In this document: positions 50,168-59,525 of the stretch, piece after piece
Position numbering within the stretch: the stretch's first letter is position 1
How the letters are laid out: each line of letters opens with the position of its first letter
Assembly (NCBI GenBank): GCA_934591895.1
Contig: CAKTPP010000003.1
Span: forward strand, 62,001-126,000
DNA from: an uncultured Oscillospiraceae bacterium
GTDB lineage: Bacteria > Bacillota > Clostridia > Oscillospirales > Oscillospiraceae
Direction: 5' to 3'
DNA: 64,000 nt
Notes under the pieces: model-generated
What the model saw: only the letters and a program-made list of their open reading frames with translations
What the model was told of the DNA's origin: nothing
The model's database searches: none
Program-made: the position numbers and the translations under genes

Positions 50168-51691
50168 TTGCTGTCCAAGATCCAGTCCCTCGGCTGCCGC
50201 GGTGTGAGCGGCTACGCCGTGAGCGTGGAGTGCCACGTGTCCAACGGCCTGCCGGGGTTTGATATCGTCGGCCTGCCGGATGCGGCCGTCAAGGAGGCGC
50301 GCGAGCGCGTGCGCAGCGCCATCAAGACCAACGGCATGAAGTTTCCGGTCAGCCGCCTGACGGTGAACCTCGCCCCGGCGGACACGCGCAAGGCCGGCAC
50401 GCTCTATGACCTGCCGGTGCTGCTGGGCATTCTGTGCGCCACGGGGGAGATCCGCCAGCCGCCGGCGACGGCGGCCTTCTTCGGCGAGGTGAGCCTCGCG
50501 GGGGAGATCCGCCCCGTCACCGGCGCGCTCACGATGGCGCTCGCGGCCGAGCAGCTCGGCCTGAAGGAGCTCTTCGTCCCGGCGGGCAACGCGGCCGAGG
50601 CCGCCTTTGCCGAGGGCGTGACCGTGTACCCGGTCGAGAACATCTCGCAGCTCGTGCACCATCTGCGCGGGGATAAGCGCATCGCGCCCATGCCGCCGCC
50701 GGCGTTTTCGGCCGCGCCGCACTTTGCGGTCGATTTTGCCGAGGTCAAGGCGCAGGAGAACGTCAAGCGCGCGCTCGAGGTGGCCGCCGCCGGCGGGCAC
50801 AACATCCTGCTCGTCGGGCCGCCGGGCGCGGGCAAGTCCATGCTCGCCAAGCGCCTGCCGACCATTCTGCCCGCGATGAACCGCGCCGAAATGATCGAGA
50901 CCACGCAGATCTACTCCGTCCTCGGCCTCACGACGCCGGATGACCCCGTCGTGCGCGTCCGGCCGTTCCGCGCCCCGCACCACACGGTGTCGAACGTCGC
51001 CATGTCCGGCGGCGGCAGCGCGCTGCAGCCGGGCGAGATGAGCCTTGCCGATAACGGCGTGCTCTTTCTCGACGAGCTGCCGGAGTTTTCGCCCGCCGTG
51101 CTCGAGACGATGCGCCAGCCGCTCGAGGACGGCAGCATCACCATCTCGCGCGCGACCGGCTCTGTGACGTATCCGAGCCGCTTCATGCTCGTGTGCGCCA
51201 TGAATCCCTGCAAGTGCGGCTGGTACGGGCATCCCTCGGGGCGCTGCCGCTGCTCGCCGCGCGACGTGCGCCGCTACCACGCGCGCGTATCCGGCCCGCT
51301 GCTCGACCGCATCGACATCATCGTCGAGGTGCCGGCGCTGGAGTTTGACGAGCTCACCGAGCCCTCGGCCGGAGAGCCGTCGGAGACCATCCGCGCGCGC
51401 GTCAACGCCGCCCGCGCCGTACAGCGCGCCCGCTACGGGGACGACACCACCGCGACCAATGCGCACATGGGGCCGCGCGCCCTTGCGCAGTTCTGCACGC
51501 TCTCGCCCGAGTGCGAGCAGCTCATGCATCAGGCGTTTGACGCCATGGCGCTCACCGCCCGCAGCTATGACCGCATCCTGCGCGTCGCGCGCACGATCGC
51601 CGATCTCGACGGGGCGGAGACCATCGCGCTCGCGCATCTGGCCGAGGCCATCCAGTACCGCACGTATGATTTTTCCGTCGCCGAGCCGTGA
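50168..51691 (+). CDS. ComM/YifB-type magnesium chelatase-like AAA+ ATPase
   Basis: 507 residues from TTG at 50168, after AGAAGGCG. An N-terminal Lon-like domain (NGLPGFDIVGLPDAAVKEARERVRSAI in parts), Walker A GPPGAGKS, the FRAPHHTVSN insert, Walker B VLFLDELPEF, a zinc-like NPCKCGWYG...CRCSP segment and a C-terminal lid. ComM in naturally competent bacteria is a branch-migration helicase in DNA uptake and recombination; a wider repair role is likely in species without competence. Confidence 0.92.
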   Translation: MLSKIQSLGCRGVSGYAVSVECHVSNGLPGFDIVGLPDAAVKEARERVRSAIKTNGMKFPVSRLTVNLAPADTRKAGTLYDLPVLLGILCATGEIRQPPATAAFFGEVSLAGEIRPVTGALTMALAAEQLGLKELFVPAGNAAEAAFAEGVTVYPVENISQLVHHLRGDKRIAPMPPPAFSAAPHFAVDFAEVKAQENVKRALEVAAAGGHNILLVGPPGAGKSMLAKRLPTILPAMNRAEMIETTQIYSVLGLTTPDDPVVRVRPFRAPHHTVSNVAMSGGGSALQPGEMSLADNGVLFLDELPEFSPAVLETMRQPLEDGSITISRATGSVTYPSRFMLVCAMNPCKCGWYGHPSGRCRCSPRDVRRYHARVSGPLLDRIDIIVEVPALEFDELTEPSAGEPSETIRARVNAARAVQRARYGDDTTATNAHMGPRALAQFCTLSPECEQLMHQAFDAMALTARSYDRILRVARTIADLDGAETIALAHLAEAIQYRTYDFSVAEP

Positions 51692-51727
51692 GCCCGGCGG
51701 CCACGCCTGACAGAAGGGAGCTTCGTC

Positions 51728-52054
51728 ATGTATAACAACAACTATAATTGGTATCAGCCGCCCGCCCCGCAGCCCGGCAAGCATGAGGCCACCGTCGCCA
51801 TGGTGCTCGGCATCGCGTCGTGCGCGCTGCTCGTGTTCGGCTACACGGCGCTCGGCTCGGTCGTCACGGGCATCATCGGCCTGATCTATTCCGCGCGCGC
51901 CAGGAGCCTCGGCTTCAACGGCACGCCGCGCACGGTCGGCTATGTCTGCTCGCTCATCGGGCTGATCCTCGGCGTGCTCGTGTGCCTGCTGCTCGTGTGG
52001 CTCGGCGCATGGTCGATCGGCGTGTTCATCACGCTCGTCGAGCGCTGCCTGTGA
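51728..52054 (+). CDS. Small membrane protein (DUF4190-like)
   Basis: 108 residues. A short Asn/Tyr/Pro-rich N terminus (MYNNNYNWYQPPAPQPGKH) is followed by two hydrophobic blocks (about 23-50 and 66-98). That pattern matches the DUF4190 family, whose function is unknown. It is between the ComM-type gene and thiI with short gaps, so it is probably in the same transcript. GAAGGGAG precedes the ATG. Confidence 0.75.
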   Translation: MYNNNYNWYQPPAPQPGKHEATVAMVLGIASCALLVFGYTALGSVVTGIIGLIYSARARSLGFNGTPRTVGYVCSLIGLILGVLVCLLLVWLGAWSIGVFITLVERCL

Positions 52055-52083
52055 TATCCTGAAAGAAAAGGAACGAACGATTT

Positions 52084-53256
52084 ATGAAGGATCTGCTGCT
52101 CTGCAAGCCCGGAGAGATCTTCCTCAAGGGGCTCAACAAGCACTATTTTGAAGAGAGGCTGGTCGCAAACGTCAAGCGCCGCCTCAAGCCCATCGGCCAC
52201 TTCCGCGTGACGTATCTGCAGTCGGCGCTCTACATCGAGGCCGCCGACGACGCGGCCGATCTTGACGCGGCGTATGACGCCGCGCGCAAGGTGTTCGGCA
52301 TCGCGACGATCACGCGCGCGGCCGCCTGTGAAAAGGACAAGGACGCCATCACGGCGCTCGCCAAGACCTACCTGCACGACGCGATGACGGCGGCGCGCAG
52401 CTTCAAGGTCGAGACCAAGCGCTCGGACAAGCGCTTCCCCATGACGAGCATTGAGCTCTCGCAGTACGTCGGCGGCGAGCTCGCCGAGGCATACCCCGAC
52501 ACGGTCGTCGACGTGCACGACCCGGAGCTGACCGTGCGCCTTGAGGTGCGCGAGCAGGCGGCGTATGTCCACGCGCAGGCAGTCGAGGCGGCGGGCGGCA
52601 TGCCCGTCGGCTGCAACGGCGCCGCCGTGACGATGCTCTCCGGCGGCATTGACAGCCCCGTGTCCTCGTACATGATCGCCAAGCGCGGCGTGCGCCTGAT
52701 CCCGGTGCACTTTTTCTCCTTCCCGTATACCTCGGAGCTGGCCAAGGAAAAGGTCATCTCGCTGGCTAAGGAGCTCACGGCCTACACCGGCCGCATGACG
52801 CTGCAGATCGTGCCCTTCACGCACATCCAGGAGGAGATCCGCCGCGCCTGCCCGGAGGAATACTTCACGCTCATCATGCGCAGGTTCATGATGCGCATCG
52901 CCGAGGACATCGCCGCGCACAACGAGTGCAAGGCCATCGTCACCGGCGAAAATCTCGGTCAGGTCGCCAGCCAGACCATGGAGGCCATGGCCTGCACGCA
53001 GGCTGTGACGCACCTGCCCGTGCTCCAGCCGCTCATCGGCATGGACAAGCGCGATATCGTGAAGATCGCGCGCGACATCGGCACATTTGACACATCCATC
53101 CTCCCGTATGAGGATTGCTGCACGGTCTTTACCCCGCGCCACCCCAAGACCCGCCCGACCGTGGCGGAGGTCGCGGAGGCGGAGGCCGCGCTCGACATTG
53201 ACGCGCTCGTGCGCGAGGCAGTGGACGGAATTGAAAGGATCCGGATCGATTTATGA
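52084..53256 (+). CDS. thiI: tRNA 4-thiouridine synthase ThiI
   Basis: 390 residues, the short form without a C-terminal rhodanese domain. The N-terminal ferredoxin-like and THUMP domains are followed by a PP-loop ATPase with SGGIDS at 186-191. It adenylates U8 of tRNA for thiolation; in organisms lacking the rhodanese domain a separate persulfide carrier acts. It overlaps cinA by four bases. Confidence 0.94.
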   Translation: MKDLLLCKPGEIFLKGLNKHYFEERLVANVKRRLKPIGHFRVTYLQSALYIEAADDAADLDAAYDAARKVFGIATITRAAACEKDKDAITALAKTYLHDAMTAARSFKVETKRSDKRFPMTSIELSQYVGGELAEAYPDTVVDVHDPELTVRLEVREQAAYVHAQAVEAAGGMPVGCNGAAVTMLSGGIDSPVSSYMIAKRGVRLIPVHFFSFPYTSELAKEKVISLAKELTAYTGRMTLQIVPFTHIQEEIRRACPEEYFTLIMRRFMMRIAEDIAAHNECKAIVTGENLGQVASQTMEAMACTQAVTHLPVLQPLIGMDKRDIVKIARDIGTFDTSILPYEDCCTVFTPRHPKTRPTVAEVAEAEAALDIDALVREAVDGIERIRIDL

Positions 53257-54512
53257 ACGCAGAACTCATTGCCGTCGGCACCGAACTGCTCCTCGGCGAC
53301 ACCATCAATACCGACGCGGCGGCTGTCGCGCGCCTGCTCTCGGAGCTGGGCATCAATGTCTATTGGCAGACTGTCGTCGGCGATAACCGCGCGCGGCTCG
53401 AGCAGGCGGTGCAGCTTGCCCGCACCCGCGCCGACCTCATCATCACGACCGGCGGCCTCGGCCCGACGTGCGACGACCTGACCAAGGAGGTCGTGGCCGG
53501 CGCGTTCGGCATCCCGCTCGAGCTCAACGAGGCGGAGGAGGCGCGCCTGCGCGGCCTGTACCGTGAGCGCCACACCTACATGACCGAGAACCACCTGCAG
53601 CAGGTCATGCTGCCGCGCGGCTGCACCGTGCTGCAAAACGACTGGGGCACGGCGCCCGCCTGTGCGTTTGAGGCGGACGGCTGCATGGTCATCATGCTGC
53701 CCGGCCCGCCGCTGGAGTGCGAGCCGCTGCTGCGCTACCGCGTGCGCCCGCTGCTCGCCGTGCGCGGCGACGGGATCATCGTCTCGCACAATGTCAAGAT
53801 CTTCGGCATCGGCGAGGGCACGATGGAGTACCAGCTGCGCGATCTCATGAACGAGATGCAAAATCCCACCCTTGCGCCCTATGCCAAGGAGGGGGAGTGC
53901 CTCGTGCGCATCACGGCAAAGGCCCCCACCGAGGCCGAGGCCGAGGCGATGATCGCCCCGTGCCTTGCGCGCGTGCAGCGCGAGCTCGGCGCCTTCGCCT
54001 ACGGCGTTGACACGCCGAATATCGAGACCTGCGCGGCCGGGCTCCTGCTCCGGCAGCAGAAGACCATCGCCGTGGCCGACAGCTGCACCGGCGGTCTGCT
54101 CGGCGATATGCTCACGAACGTGCCGGGCGCGTCGGCAATATTTGCCGGCGGCATCATCGCCTATAATAACGACACCAAGTCCCGGCTGCTGGATGTCGAC
54201 CCCGCGCTCATCGCGCGCTGCGGCGCTGTCAGCCCCGAGGTCGCGGGCGCAATGGCGGAGCACGCGCGCACCATATTCGGCACGGATCTTGCCATGAGCA
54301 TCACCGGCCTTGCCGGGCCGGAGGGTGACGGCGTGCACACCGTCGGCACGCTCTTTGTGGCGCTCTCCACGCCGGACGGGACGTTTTTCCGCACGCTGCA
54401 TAAGGATAAGTGGGGGCGCGTGCGCATCAAGCACGCCGCCGCCAACCACGCCTTCGACATGGTGCGGCGCTATCTCACCGGTCTGCCGGTGGAGATCGAG
54501 GAAAACCGCTGA
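53253..54512 (+). CDS. cinA: CinA-family protein (competence/damage-inducible, nucleotide-cleaving)
   Basis: 419 residues, full two-domain form. The N-terminal molybdopterin-binding-like domain starts NAELIAVGTELLLGDTINTDA and includes TTGGLGPTCDDLTKE. The C-terminal CinA domain has ADSCTGGLLGDMLTNVPGAS and SITGLAGPEGDG, which is the NMN deamidase-type active region. It is likely an ADP-ribose pyrophosphatase plus NMN amidohydrolase. It is translationally coupled to thiI (ATGA) and is last in the transcript before a strong terminator. Confidence 0.94.
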   Translation: MNAELIAVGTELLLGDTINTDAAAVARLLSELGINVYWQTVVGDNRARLEQAVQLARTRADLIITTGGLGPTCDDLTKEVVAGAFGIPLELNEAEEARLRGLYRERHTYMTENHLQQVMLPRGCTVLQNDWGTAPACAFEADGCMVIMLPGPPLECEPLLRYRVRPLLAVRGDGIIVSHNVKIFGIGEGTMEYQLRDLMNEMQNPTLAPYAKEGECLVRITAKAPTEAEAEAMIAPCLARVQRELGAFAYGVDTPNIETCAAGLLLRQQKTIAVADSCTGGLLGDMLTNVPGASAIFAGGIIAYNNDTKSRLLDVDPALIARCGAVSPEVAGAMAEHARTIFGTDLAMSITGLAGPEGDGVHTVGTLFVALSTPDGTFFRTLHKDKWGRVRIKHAAANHAFDMVRRYLTGLPVEIEENR

Positions 54513-54535
54513 TCACGAAATACGCAATGCACCAT

Positions 54536-54568
54536 GCGGCCGGAGCGTTTGCTCCGGCCGCTTTTTTT
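54536..54568 (+). terminator. Terminator after cinA
   Basis: An 11-bp GC-rich stem (54536-54546 with 54551-54561) with GTTT loop and seven T. It closes the long plus-strand block before the polysaccharide locus. Confidence 0.94.
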
Positions 54569-54640
54569 CGTGATTGCAAAAAAAGCACAAAAACGTGCAT
54601 AAATTGCTACATATTCCAGAAAAGATGTACCATTCGGATA

Positions 54641-54670
54641 TTGTGGGAGACCGTCGGATTATGATACAAT
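54641..54670 (+). promoter_or_regulatory. Promoter of the polysaccharide locus
   Basis: TTGTGG (54641-54646), 18-bp spacer, TACAAT (54665-54670) with TGA before it (extended -10). The DNA here is AT-richer than its surroundings. Confidence 0.6.
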
Positions 54671-54740
54671 AAGTTCTGATTGTTATTGCGCCATGCGCAT
54701 GGAAGAAGATGGCACAAATACATGAGACAGGATGAAACAT

Positions 54741-56453
54741 ATGGCCTTCACGCGCAAGCTCCGACAAAAGGTGCACGACGGCTCACTGCGGGAGATGTGG
54801 CAGGAGATGAAGTGGATCTTCGCTTACATCCGCCGCTACCGCGCCGCCGTCGGCATCCATATCCTGCTTGGCATTCTCGGCACGGCGCTCTCGCTGCTGT
54901 CGAGTGTGGCCATGAAGACGCTCATCGACGTCGTCACCGGCTTTGAGACCGGGGCGATCTGGTCGGCCGCGGCGTGGATGGCCGGTCTGCTGCTCGGCAG
55001 CGCCGCCATGCAGGCGGCGGCGTCGCGCATCGCCGCCGTCGTCGACATCCGCGTGCAAAACGGCATTCAGGCGGAGGTCTACGACCGCATCCTGCGCACC
55101 GACTGGGTCTCGCTCGAGCAGTTTCGCTCCGGCGACCTGCTCAACCGCCTCAACACCGACGTCGGCGCGGTGGCGGGGGGCGTGACGGGGCTGCTGCCGA
55201 GCTTTGTGTCGGCGGCGGTGCAGTTTCTCGGCTCGCTCATCATCATTTTGTGCTACGACCCCGTCATGGCGCTCATCGCGCTCATCGGTGCGCCGCTGTC
55301 CGTGCTGTGTTCGCGCACGCTCGTGCACCGCATGCGCGGGTATAACCGGCGCATGAAGGATATCAGCAGCGAGGTCATGTCGTTTCACGAGGACTCGCTG
55401 CGCAACCTCACATCGGTCAAGGCGTTCGGCATCATGGACGGCTTTCGTGACCGGATGTGCGCCATGCAGGAAAAATACCGCGAGACGTATCTTGACTACA
55501 ACCGCTTTTCCGTCGTCGCGGGCTTTGTGATGTCGGTCGTCGGGCTGCTCGTTTCGGCGGGGTGCTTCGGCTGGGGCGCTTACCGCCTGTGGACGCACGC
55601 GATCTCCTACGGCGCGATGATGATGTTTCTGCAGCTGACGACCATGCTGCGCAGCGCGTTTTCCTCGCTCATCGGCCTCGTGCCGTCGGCGATCTCGATC
55701 ACGACGTCCGCCGGACGCCTCATGGCCATCGTGAACCTGCCGGAGGAGCCCGGCGCGCGAGAGACCGCGCAGATCCCGACGCCGTGCACAGTGGAGCTGC
55801 GCGATGTGACCTTTGCCTATCCCGGCGGCGAGCCGGTGCTCGAGCACGTGGATTTTCACGCCGCACCCGGCGAGGTCGTGGCGCTCACCGGTCCGTCCGG
55901 CGAGGGCAAGACCACGATGATCCGCCTCATGCTCGGGCTGATCCGCCCGGCGGAGGGCAGCGTCAGCCTCACCGGGGCGGACGGGCGGCGTCTGCCGGCC
56001 TCGGCCGCGACGCGCGCTGCCTTCAGCTATGTGCCGCAGGGCAACACCGTCTTTGCCGGCACGATCGCCGACAACCTGCGCATGGTGCGTCCGGAGGCGA
56101 CGGATGCGGAGCTCGTCTCTGCGCTTGAGACCGCCTGCGCGTATGATTTTGTGTCCCAGCTGCCGGACGGCATCTATGCCCGCACGGGCGAGCTCGGTCA
56201 CGGTCTGTCCGAGGGACAGGCGCAGCGCATCGCCGTGGCCCGCGCCGTGCTGCGCGGCACGCAGGTGCTGCTGCTCGACGAGGCCACCAGTGCGCTCGAC
56301 GAGGCCACCGAGCGGCAGATGCTCGCTAACCTCATGCACAGCGGCCGCGTGCAGACGTGCGTGCTCATCACGCACCGCGCGGCGACAGCCGGACGCTGCG
56401 ACCGCCGCTATGTCCTGCACGGCACGCGCCTGCACGAGGTGGCCGCGCCGTGA
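54741..56453 (+). CDS. Half-size ABC exporter at the head of a polysaccharide locus
   Basis: 570 residues from ATG at 54741; an ATG three codons earlier is fused to the AGGA and less likely. Six membrane segments (about 30-320) precede a nucleotide-binding domain with Walker A GPSGEGKTT, signature LSEGQ and complete Walker B VLLLDEATSALD. It would work as a homodimer or with a partner elsewhere. It lies upstream of the CpsB-type gene and its promoter probably drives the whole locus. Export of a lipid-linked or peptide substrate is possible; not assigned. Confidence 0.88.
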   Translation: MAFTRKLRQKVHDGSLREMWQEMKWIFAYIRRYRAAVGIHILLGILGTALSLLSSVAMKTLIDVVTGFETGAIWSAAAWMAGLLLGSAAMQAAASRIAAVVDIRVQNGIQAEVYDRILRTDWVSLEQFRSGDLLNRLNTDVGAVAGGVTGLLPSFVSAAVQFLGSLIIILCYDPVMALIALIGAPLSVLCSRTLVHRMRGYNRRMKDISSEVMSFHEDSLRNLTSVKAFGIMDGFRDRMCAMQEKYRETYLDYNRFSVVAGFVMSVVGLLVSAGCFGWGAYRLWTHAISYGAMMMFLQLTTMLRSAFSSLIGLVPSAISITTSAGRLMAIVNLPEEPGARETAQIPTPCTVELRDVTFAYPGGEPVLEHVDFHAAPGEVVALTGPSGEGKTTMIRLMLGLIRPAEGSVSLTGADGRRLPASAATRAAFSYVPQGNTVFAGTIADNLRMVRPEATDAELVSALETACAYDFVSQLPDGIYARTGELGHGLSEGQAQRIAVARAVLRGTQVLLLDEATSALDEATERQMLANLMHSGRVQTCVLITHRAATAGRCDRRYVLHGTRLHEVAAP

Positions 56454-56505
56454 CGGCAACGGGCAGGATCGGCAAGTGTCGGAATGGAAATTGCGGAGGG
56501 TATCC

Positions 56506-57255
56506 ATGATCGATCTGCACACACATATTCTTCCGGGGCTGGATGACGGCGCACCGGATATGGAGACGTCGGTGCTGATGGCCGCCGTGGCGGCGGAGTC
56601 CGGCGTGACGCATCTGGTCGCCACGCCGCACAGCAATCAGCGCGGCGCGTTTGAAAACTACGCATCCCCGGCGCTGCAGGTGCGCTTTGACTGCCTGCGC
56701 GCGGCCGTGCGCGAGGCGGGCATCCCGCTCGAGCTCTCGCTCGGCATGGAGATCTTCGGCACGGGCGACGTGCCGCAGCTTCTGCGCGAGGGCCGGCTGC
56801 TGACGATCAATGGTGGGCGCTACGTGCTCATCGAGTTCGGCTTTCACGAAGACCCGCTGCGCATCGAGCGCCTGCTCGACCAGCTGCTTGCGGCCGGGTA
56901 TTGGCCGGTCGTGGCGCATCCGGAGCGGTATTACGGCCTGCAGCGCATGCCGAATTATCTGTATGACTGGGTCAACCGCGGCGTCGTGCTGCAGGTGAAC
57001 AAGGGCAGCCTCTTCGGCCGCTTCGGCCGCGGAGCGCAGGCTCTGGCCGGAGCAATGCTCACACACGGGCTCGTCGGCTGCATCGCCAGCGACGCGCACC
57101 GTCCGGATGTGCGCACGCCGGAGCTTTCGAGCGCGTGGGACGATTTGGCCGAGCATTTTTCCGAGCGGCTCTCCGAGCAGCTGCTCACGCGCAATCCCGA
57201 ACGGATCCTGCGCAGCGAGCCGCTGCCTGCCGGCCGCTTCCGGCCGTTTTTCTGA
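56506..57255 (+). CDS. PHP-family tyrosine-protein phosphatase (CpsB/YwqE type)
   Basis: 249 residues from ATG at 56506, after GCGGAGG. The metal-binding motif DLHTHILPGLDDG (His5, His7) starts the protein, with LVATPHSNQ, GMEI and IASDAHRP later; this is the CpsB fold. It removes phosphate from the tyrosine tails of BY-kinases. Two such kinases lie just downstream, so they are the expected substrates. Confidence 0.93.
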   Translation: MIDLHTHILPGLDDGAPDMETSVLMAAVAAESGVTHLVATPHSNQRGAFENYASPALQVRFDCLRAAVREAGIPLELSLGMEIFGTGDVPQLLREGRLLTINGGRYVLIEFGFHEDPLRIERLLDQLLAAGYWPVVAHPERYYGLQRMPNYLYDWVNRGVVLQVNKGSLFGRFGRGAQALAGAMLTHGLVGCIASDAHRPDVRTPELSSAWDDLAEHFSERLSEQLLTRNPERILRSEPLPAGRFRPFF

Positions 57256-57276
57256 AGCAATGAGAGAGGTGTTTTT

Positions 57277-58086
57277 GTGAAGAAACTGACTCCTGTGATC
57301 CTGGCGGTCGCGCTGGCGCTGTCTGTTCTGGGCGTGCTGGGCACGCGCATTTATCAAACGGCTGTCTATGGCGGCGCCGCGCCGGAGATCCTGTTTGACA
57401 GTGAGGTCATCTCCGTGCCGACCGGCGCGGACGATGCGGCGCTGCTCGCCGGTGTGACGGCGACGGACGCCGAGGACGGCGATGTTACGGCGTCGCTGCT
57501 CGTCGAGGGCATTTCCGGCCGCAATGACGACGGCACGGTGCAGGTCACGTATGCGGCCTTTGACTCCAACCACCATGTGACGAAGGCGACGCGCGCCGTG
57601 CGCTACACGGACTATACCGGGCCGCGCTTCGCGCTCACGCAGCCGCTGGTCTGCCGCACGGGCGGCAGCCGCGTCCTGTCAAGCTATGTGACCGCGCACG
57701 ACAGCGTTGACGGCGACATCTCCGGCCGCGTCAAGATCGCGCTGACCGACGGCAGCTCGCTGGCCATTTCCGGCACGCACACGGCGGAGCTGCGCGTGAC
57801 CAACAGCCTCGGCGACACGGCGGCCGTGCCCGTTACGGTCGAGGTCTCGGCGGCGGACACGAATCCCGCCGGCATCACGCTCACGGAGTATCTGATCTAT
57901 CTTCCGGCCGGCGGCAGCTATGCGCCGATGGACTACGTCGCGGGCGTCGGCGGCAGCGACAGCAAAAGCGGCGTCACGGCAAGCTCGACCGTGAACATGA
58001 ACGAGCCCGGCGCGTATGAGGTGGTCTTCACCTATCGCAGCGGCGGTACCGAGAGCCACACGCGGCAGATCGTCGTGGTGGAATGA
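57277..58086 (+). CDS. Secreted or membrane-anchored protein with Ig-like repeats
   Basis: 269 residues from GTG at 57277, after AGAGAGG. An N-terminal signal or anchor (KKLTPVILAVALALSVLGVL) covers residues 2-22. It then carries repeats of a bacterial Ig-like or DUF5011 type, recognised by paired motifs VTATDAEDGDVTASL, then VTAHDSVDGDISGRV, and a third, partial unit near GSDSKSGVTASS. There is no catalytic motif. It may bind polymer or proteins at the surface. It overlaps the next gene region and is inside the polysaccharide transcript. Confidence 0.8.
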   Translation: MKKLTPVILAVALALSVLGVLGTRIYQTAVYGGAAPEILFDSEVISVPTGADDAALLAGVTATDAEDGDVTASLLVEGISGRNDDGTVQVTYAAFDSNHHVTKATRAVRYTDYTGPRFALTQPLVCRTGGSRVLSSYVTAHDSVDGDISGRVKIALTDGSSLAISGTHTAELRVTNSLGDTAAVPVTVEVSAADTNPAGITLTEYLIYLPAGGSYAPMDYVAGVGGSDSKSGVTASSTVNMNEPGAYEVVFTYRSGGTESHTRQIVVVE

Positions 58087-58100
58087 GAGGCGGTGGACCG

Positions 58101-59525
58101 ATGGACGAACAGAAAACGCAGACCTCCGCGCAGCCGGAATCCGTTCCGCTGCTGCTGATCGCGCGGGAGCTGTGGCGCAAGCTCGGGCTGATCCTGATGT
58201 TTGCCGCCACGATCGCCGCCTGCGGCTACATTGCCGCCACGCTGCTTTACCGCCCCGCATACCAGACGCAGACGACGTTTGTGGTCTCCGTGCGCAATGG
58301 CAGCACGGTCTATGCAAACCTCAACACCGCCTCGACGATGGCGGAGACGCTCTCGACGTTTTTTGAGGGCGACGTGATGCGCAAGTGCATCACCAATGAC
58401 ATCGGCGCGGTCAGCGGCACGATCAAGGCCAAGCAGATCCCCGAGACGAACCTACTGACGGTGACGGTCTCCGCGCCCACGCAGCGCGATGCGTACCGCA
58501 TCACGCAGAGCGTCCTGCGCAACTATAACGAGCAGGCCAATAAGCTCCTCGGCGACGTGGCGCTCGATGTGCTGCGCCGGCCGGCGGTGCCGACTGCACC
58601 GGCCAACAGCTCCGGCGCCATGCACACGGCAAAGCTCTGCGGGCTTGCGGGGCTGCTGCTGGCGGCCGTGTATCTGGCGGTGCGCGTGTATCTGCGCGAC
58701 ACGGTCAAGTGCGAGGCGGACGTGGAGCAGAAGCTTGACGCGCGCCTGCTTGCGACCGTGCGCCATGAGAAGAAGCAGAAAACGCTGCGCAACCGCAAAA
58801 CGAGCATCCTCATCACGAACGCGACGACGGGCTTTGCCTTCGTCGAGACGTTCAAGCGCCTGCGCACGCGGGTGGATTACCTGATGCGCCGTGCGCAGGG
58901 CAGGACGATCCTGGTCACCTCCCTGCTCGAGGACGAGGGCAAGAGCACCGTGGCCGCCAATCTGGCGCTGGCCATGGCGCGGCGGCACAAAAACGTCCTG
59001 CTCATCGATCTGGACATGAAAAAACCTGCGCTGTACAAGCTGCTCGACCGCCAGCAGGAGAAATTTCTCCCGCTCGAGACGTACCTGTGCGGCGACGCGC
59101 CGCTCGGGCAGGTCGTGCGCAAGGACGAGCGCTACGGCATTTATACGATCCTCAGCCGCAAGGGCGTGGGCGACACCGCGCAGCTGCTCGACAGCGCGCG
59201 CCTGCACGATCTGCTCGCGCAGATGCGCACGCGCATGGACGTCATCATCATCGACACCCCGCCGATGAGCGCCGGCGGCGACGCCGAGCGCATCGCCGAC
59301 CTTGCCGACGCGGCCATTCTCGTCGTCCGGCAGGATCAGGCGCCGGTGCGCGCGCTCAACGACTGCATCGACGTGCTGCACCGGTCGGATGCCGAGGTGC
59401 TCGGCTGCGTATTCAACAATGCCTATGCCGCGTCCGTCAGCGACCGGCAGAGCTACGGATACGGTTATGGCTACGGCTATGGTCACGGCTATGGCTACGG
59501 CGCGCAGACGGAGGAGGACGCATGA
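58101..59525 (+). CDS. BY-kinase fused to Wzz-type chain length domain (first copy)
   Basis: 474 residues from ATG at 58101; an upstream ATG at 58083 overlaps the previous stop and is an alternative. A membrane segment at about 35-52, the Wzz-like external region, a second segment (about 175-193), then the CpsD-like kinase: P-loop LEDEGKST, Walker A' VLLIDLDMKKP, Walker B VIIIDTPP. The P-loop reads EDEGK where most have PGEGK. The last 30 residues carry seven tyrosines in a Tyr-Gly ladder, the usual autophosphorylation cluster. It controls polymer length or export. Confidence 0.9.
   Translation: MDEQKTQTSAQPESVPLLLIARELWRKLGLILMFAATIAACGYIAATLLYRPAYQTQTTFVVSVRNGSTVYANLNTASTMAETLSTFFEGDVMRKCITNDIGAVSGTIKAKQIPETNLLTVTVSAPTQRDAYRITQSVLRNYNEQANKLLGDVALDVLRRPAVPTAPANSSGAMHTAKLCGLAGLLLAAVYLAVRVYLRDTVKCEADVEQKLDARLLATVRHEKKQKTLRNRKTSILITNATTGFAFVETFKRLRTRVDYLMRRAQGRTILVTSLLEDEGKSTVAANLALAMARRHKNVLLIDLDMKKPALYKLLDRQQEKFLPLETYLCGDAPLGQVVRKDERYGIYTILSRKGVGDTAQLLDSARLHDLLAQMRTRMDVIIIDTPPMSAGGDAERIADLADAAILVVRQDQAPVRALNDCIDVLHRSDAEVLGCVFNNAYAASVSDRQSYGYGYGYGYGHGYGYGAQTEEDA
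59454..59501 (+). repeat. Hexanucleotide (TAYGGN) tract in the first BY-kinase
   Basis: Eight consecutive 6-base units code for Tyr-Gly, with one unit changed to His-Gly. It is an in-frame short tandem repeat with synonymous third-base variation. Confidence 0.9.
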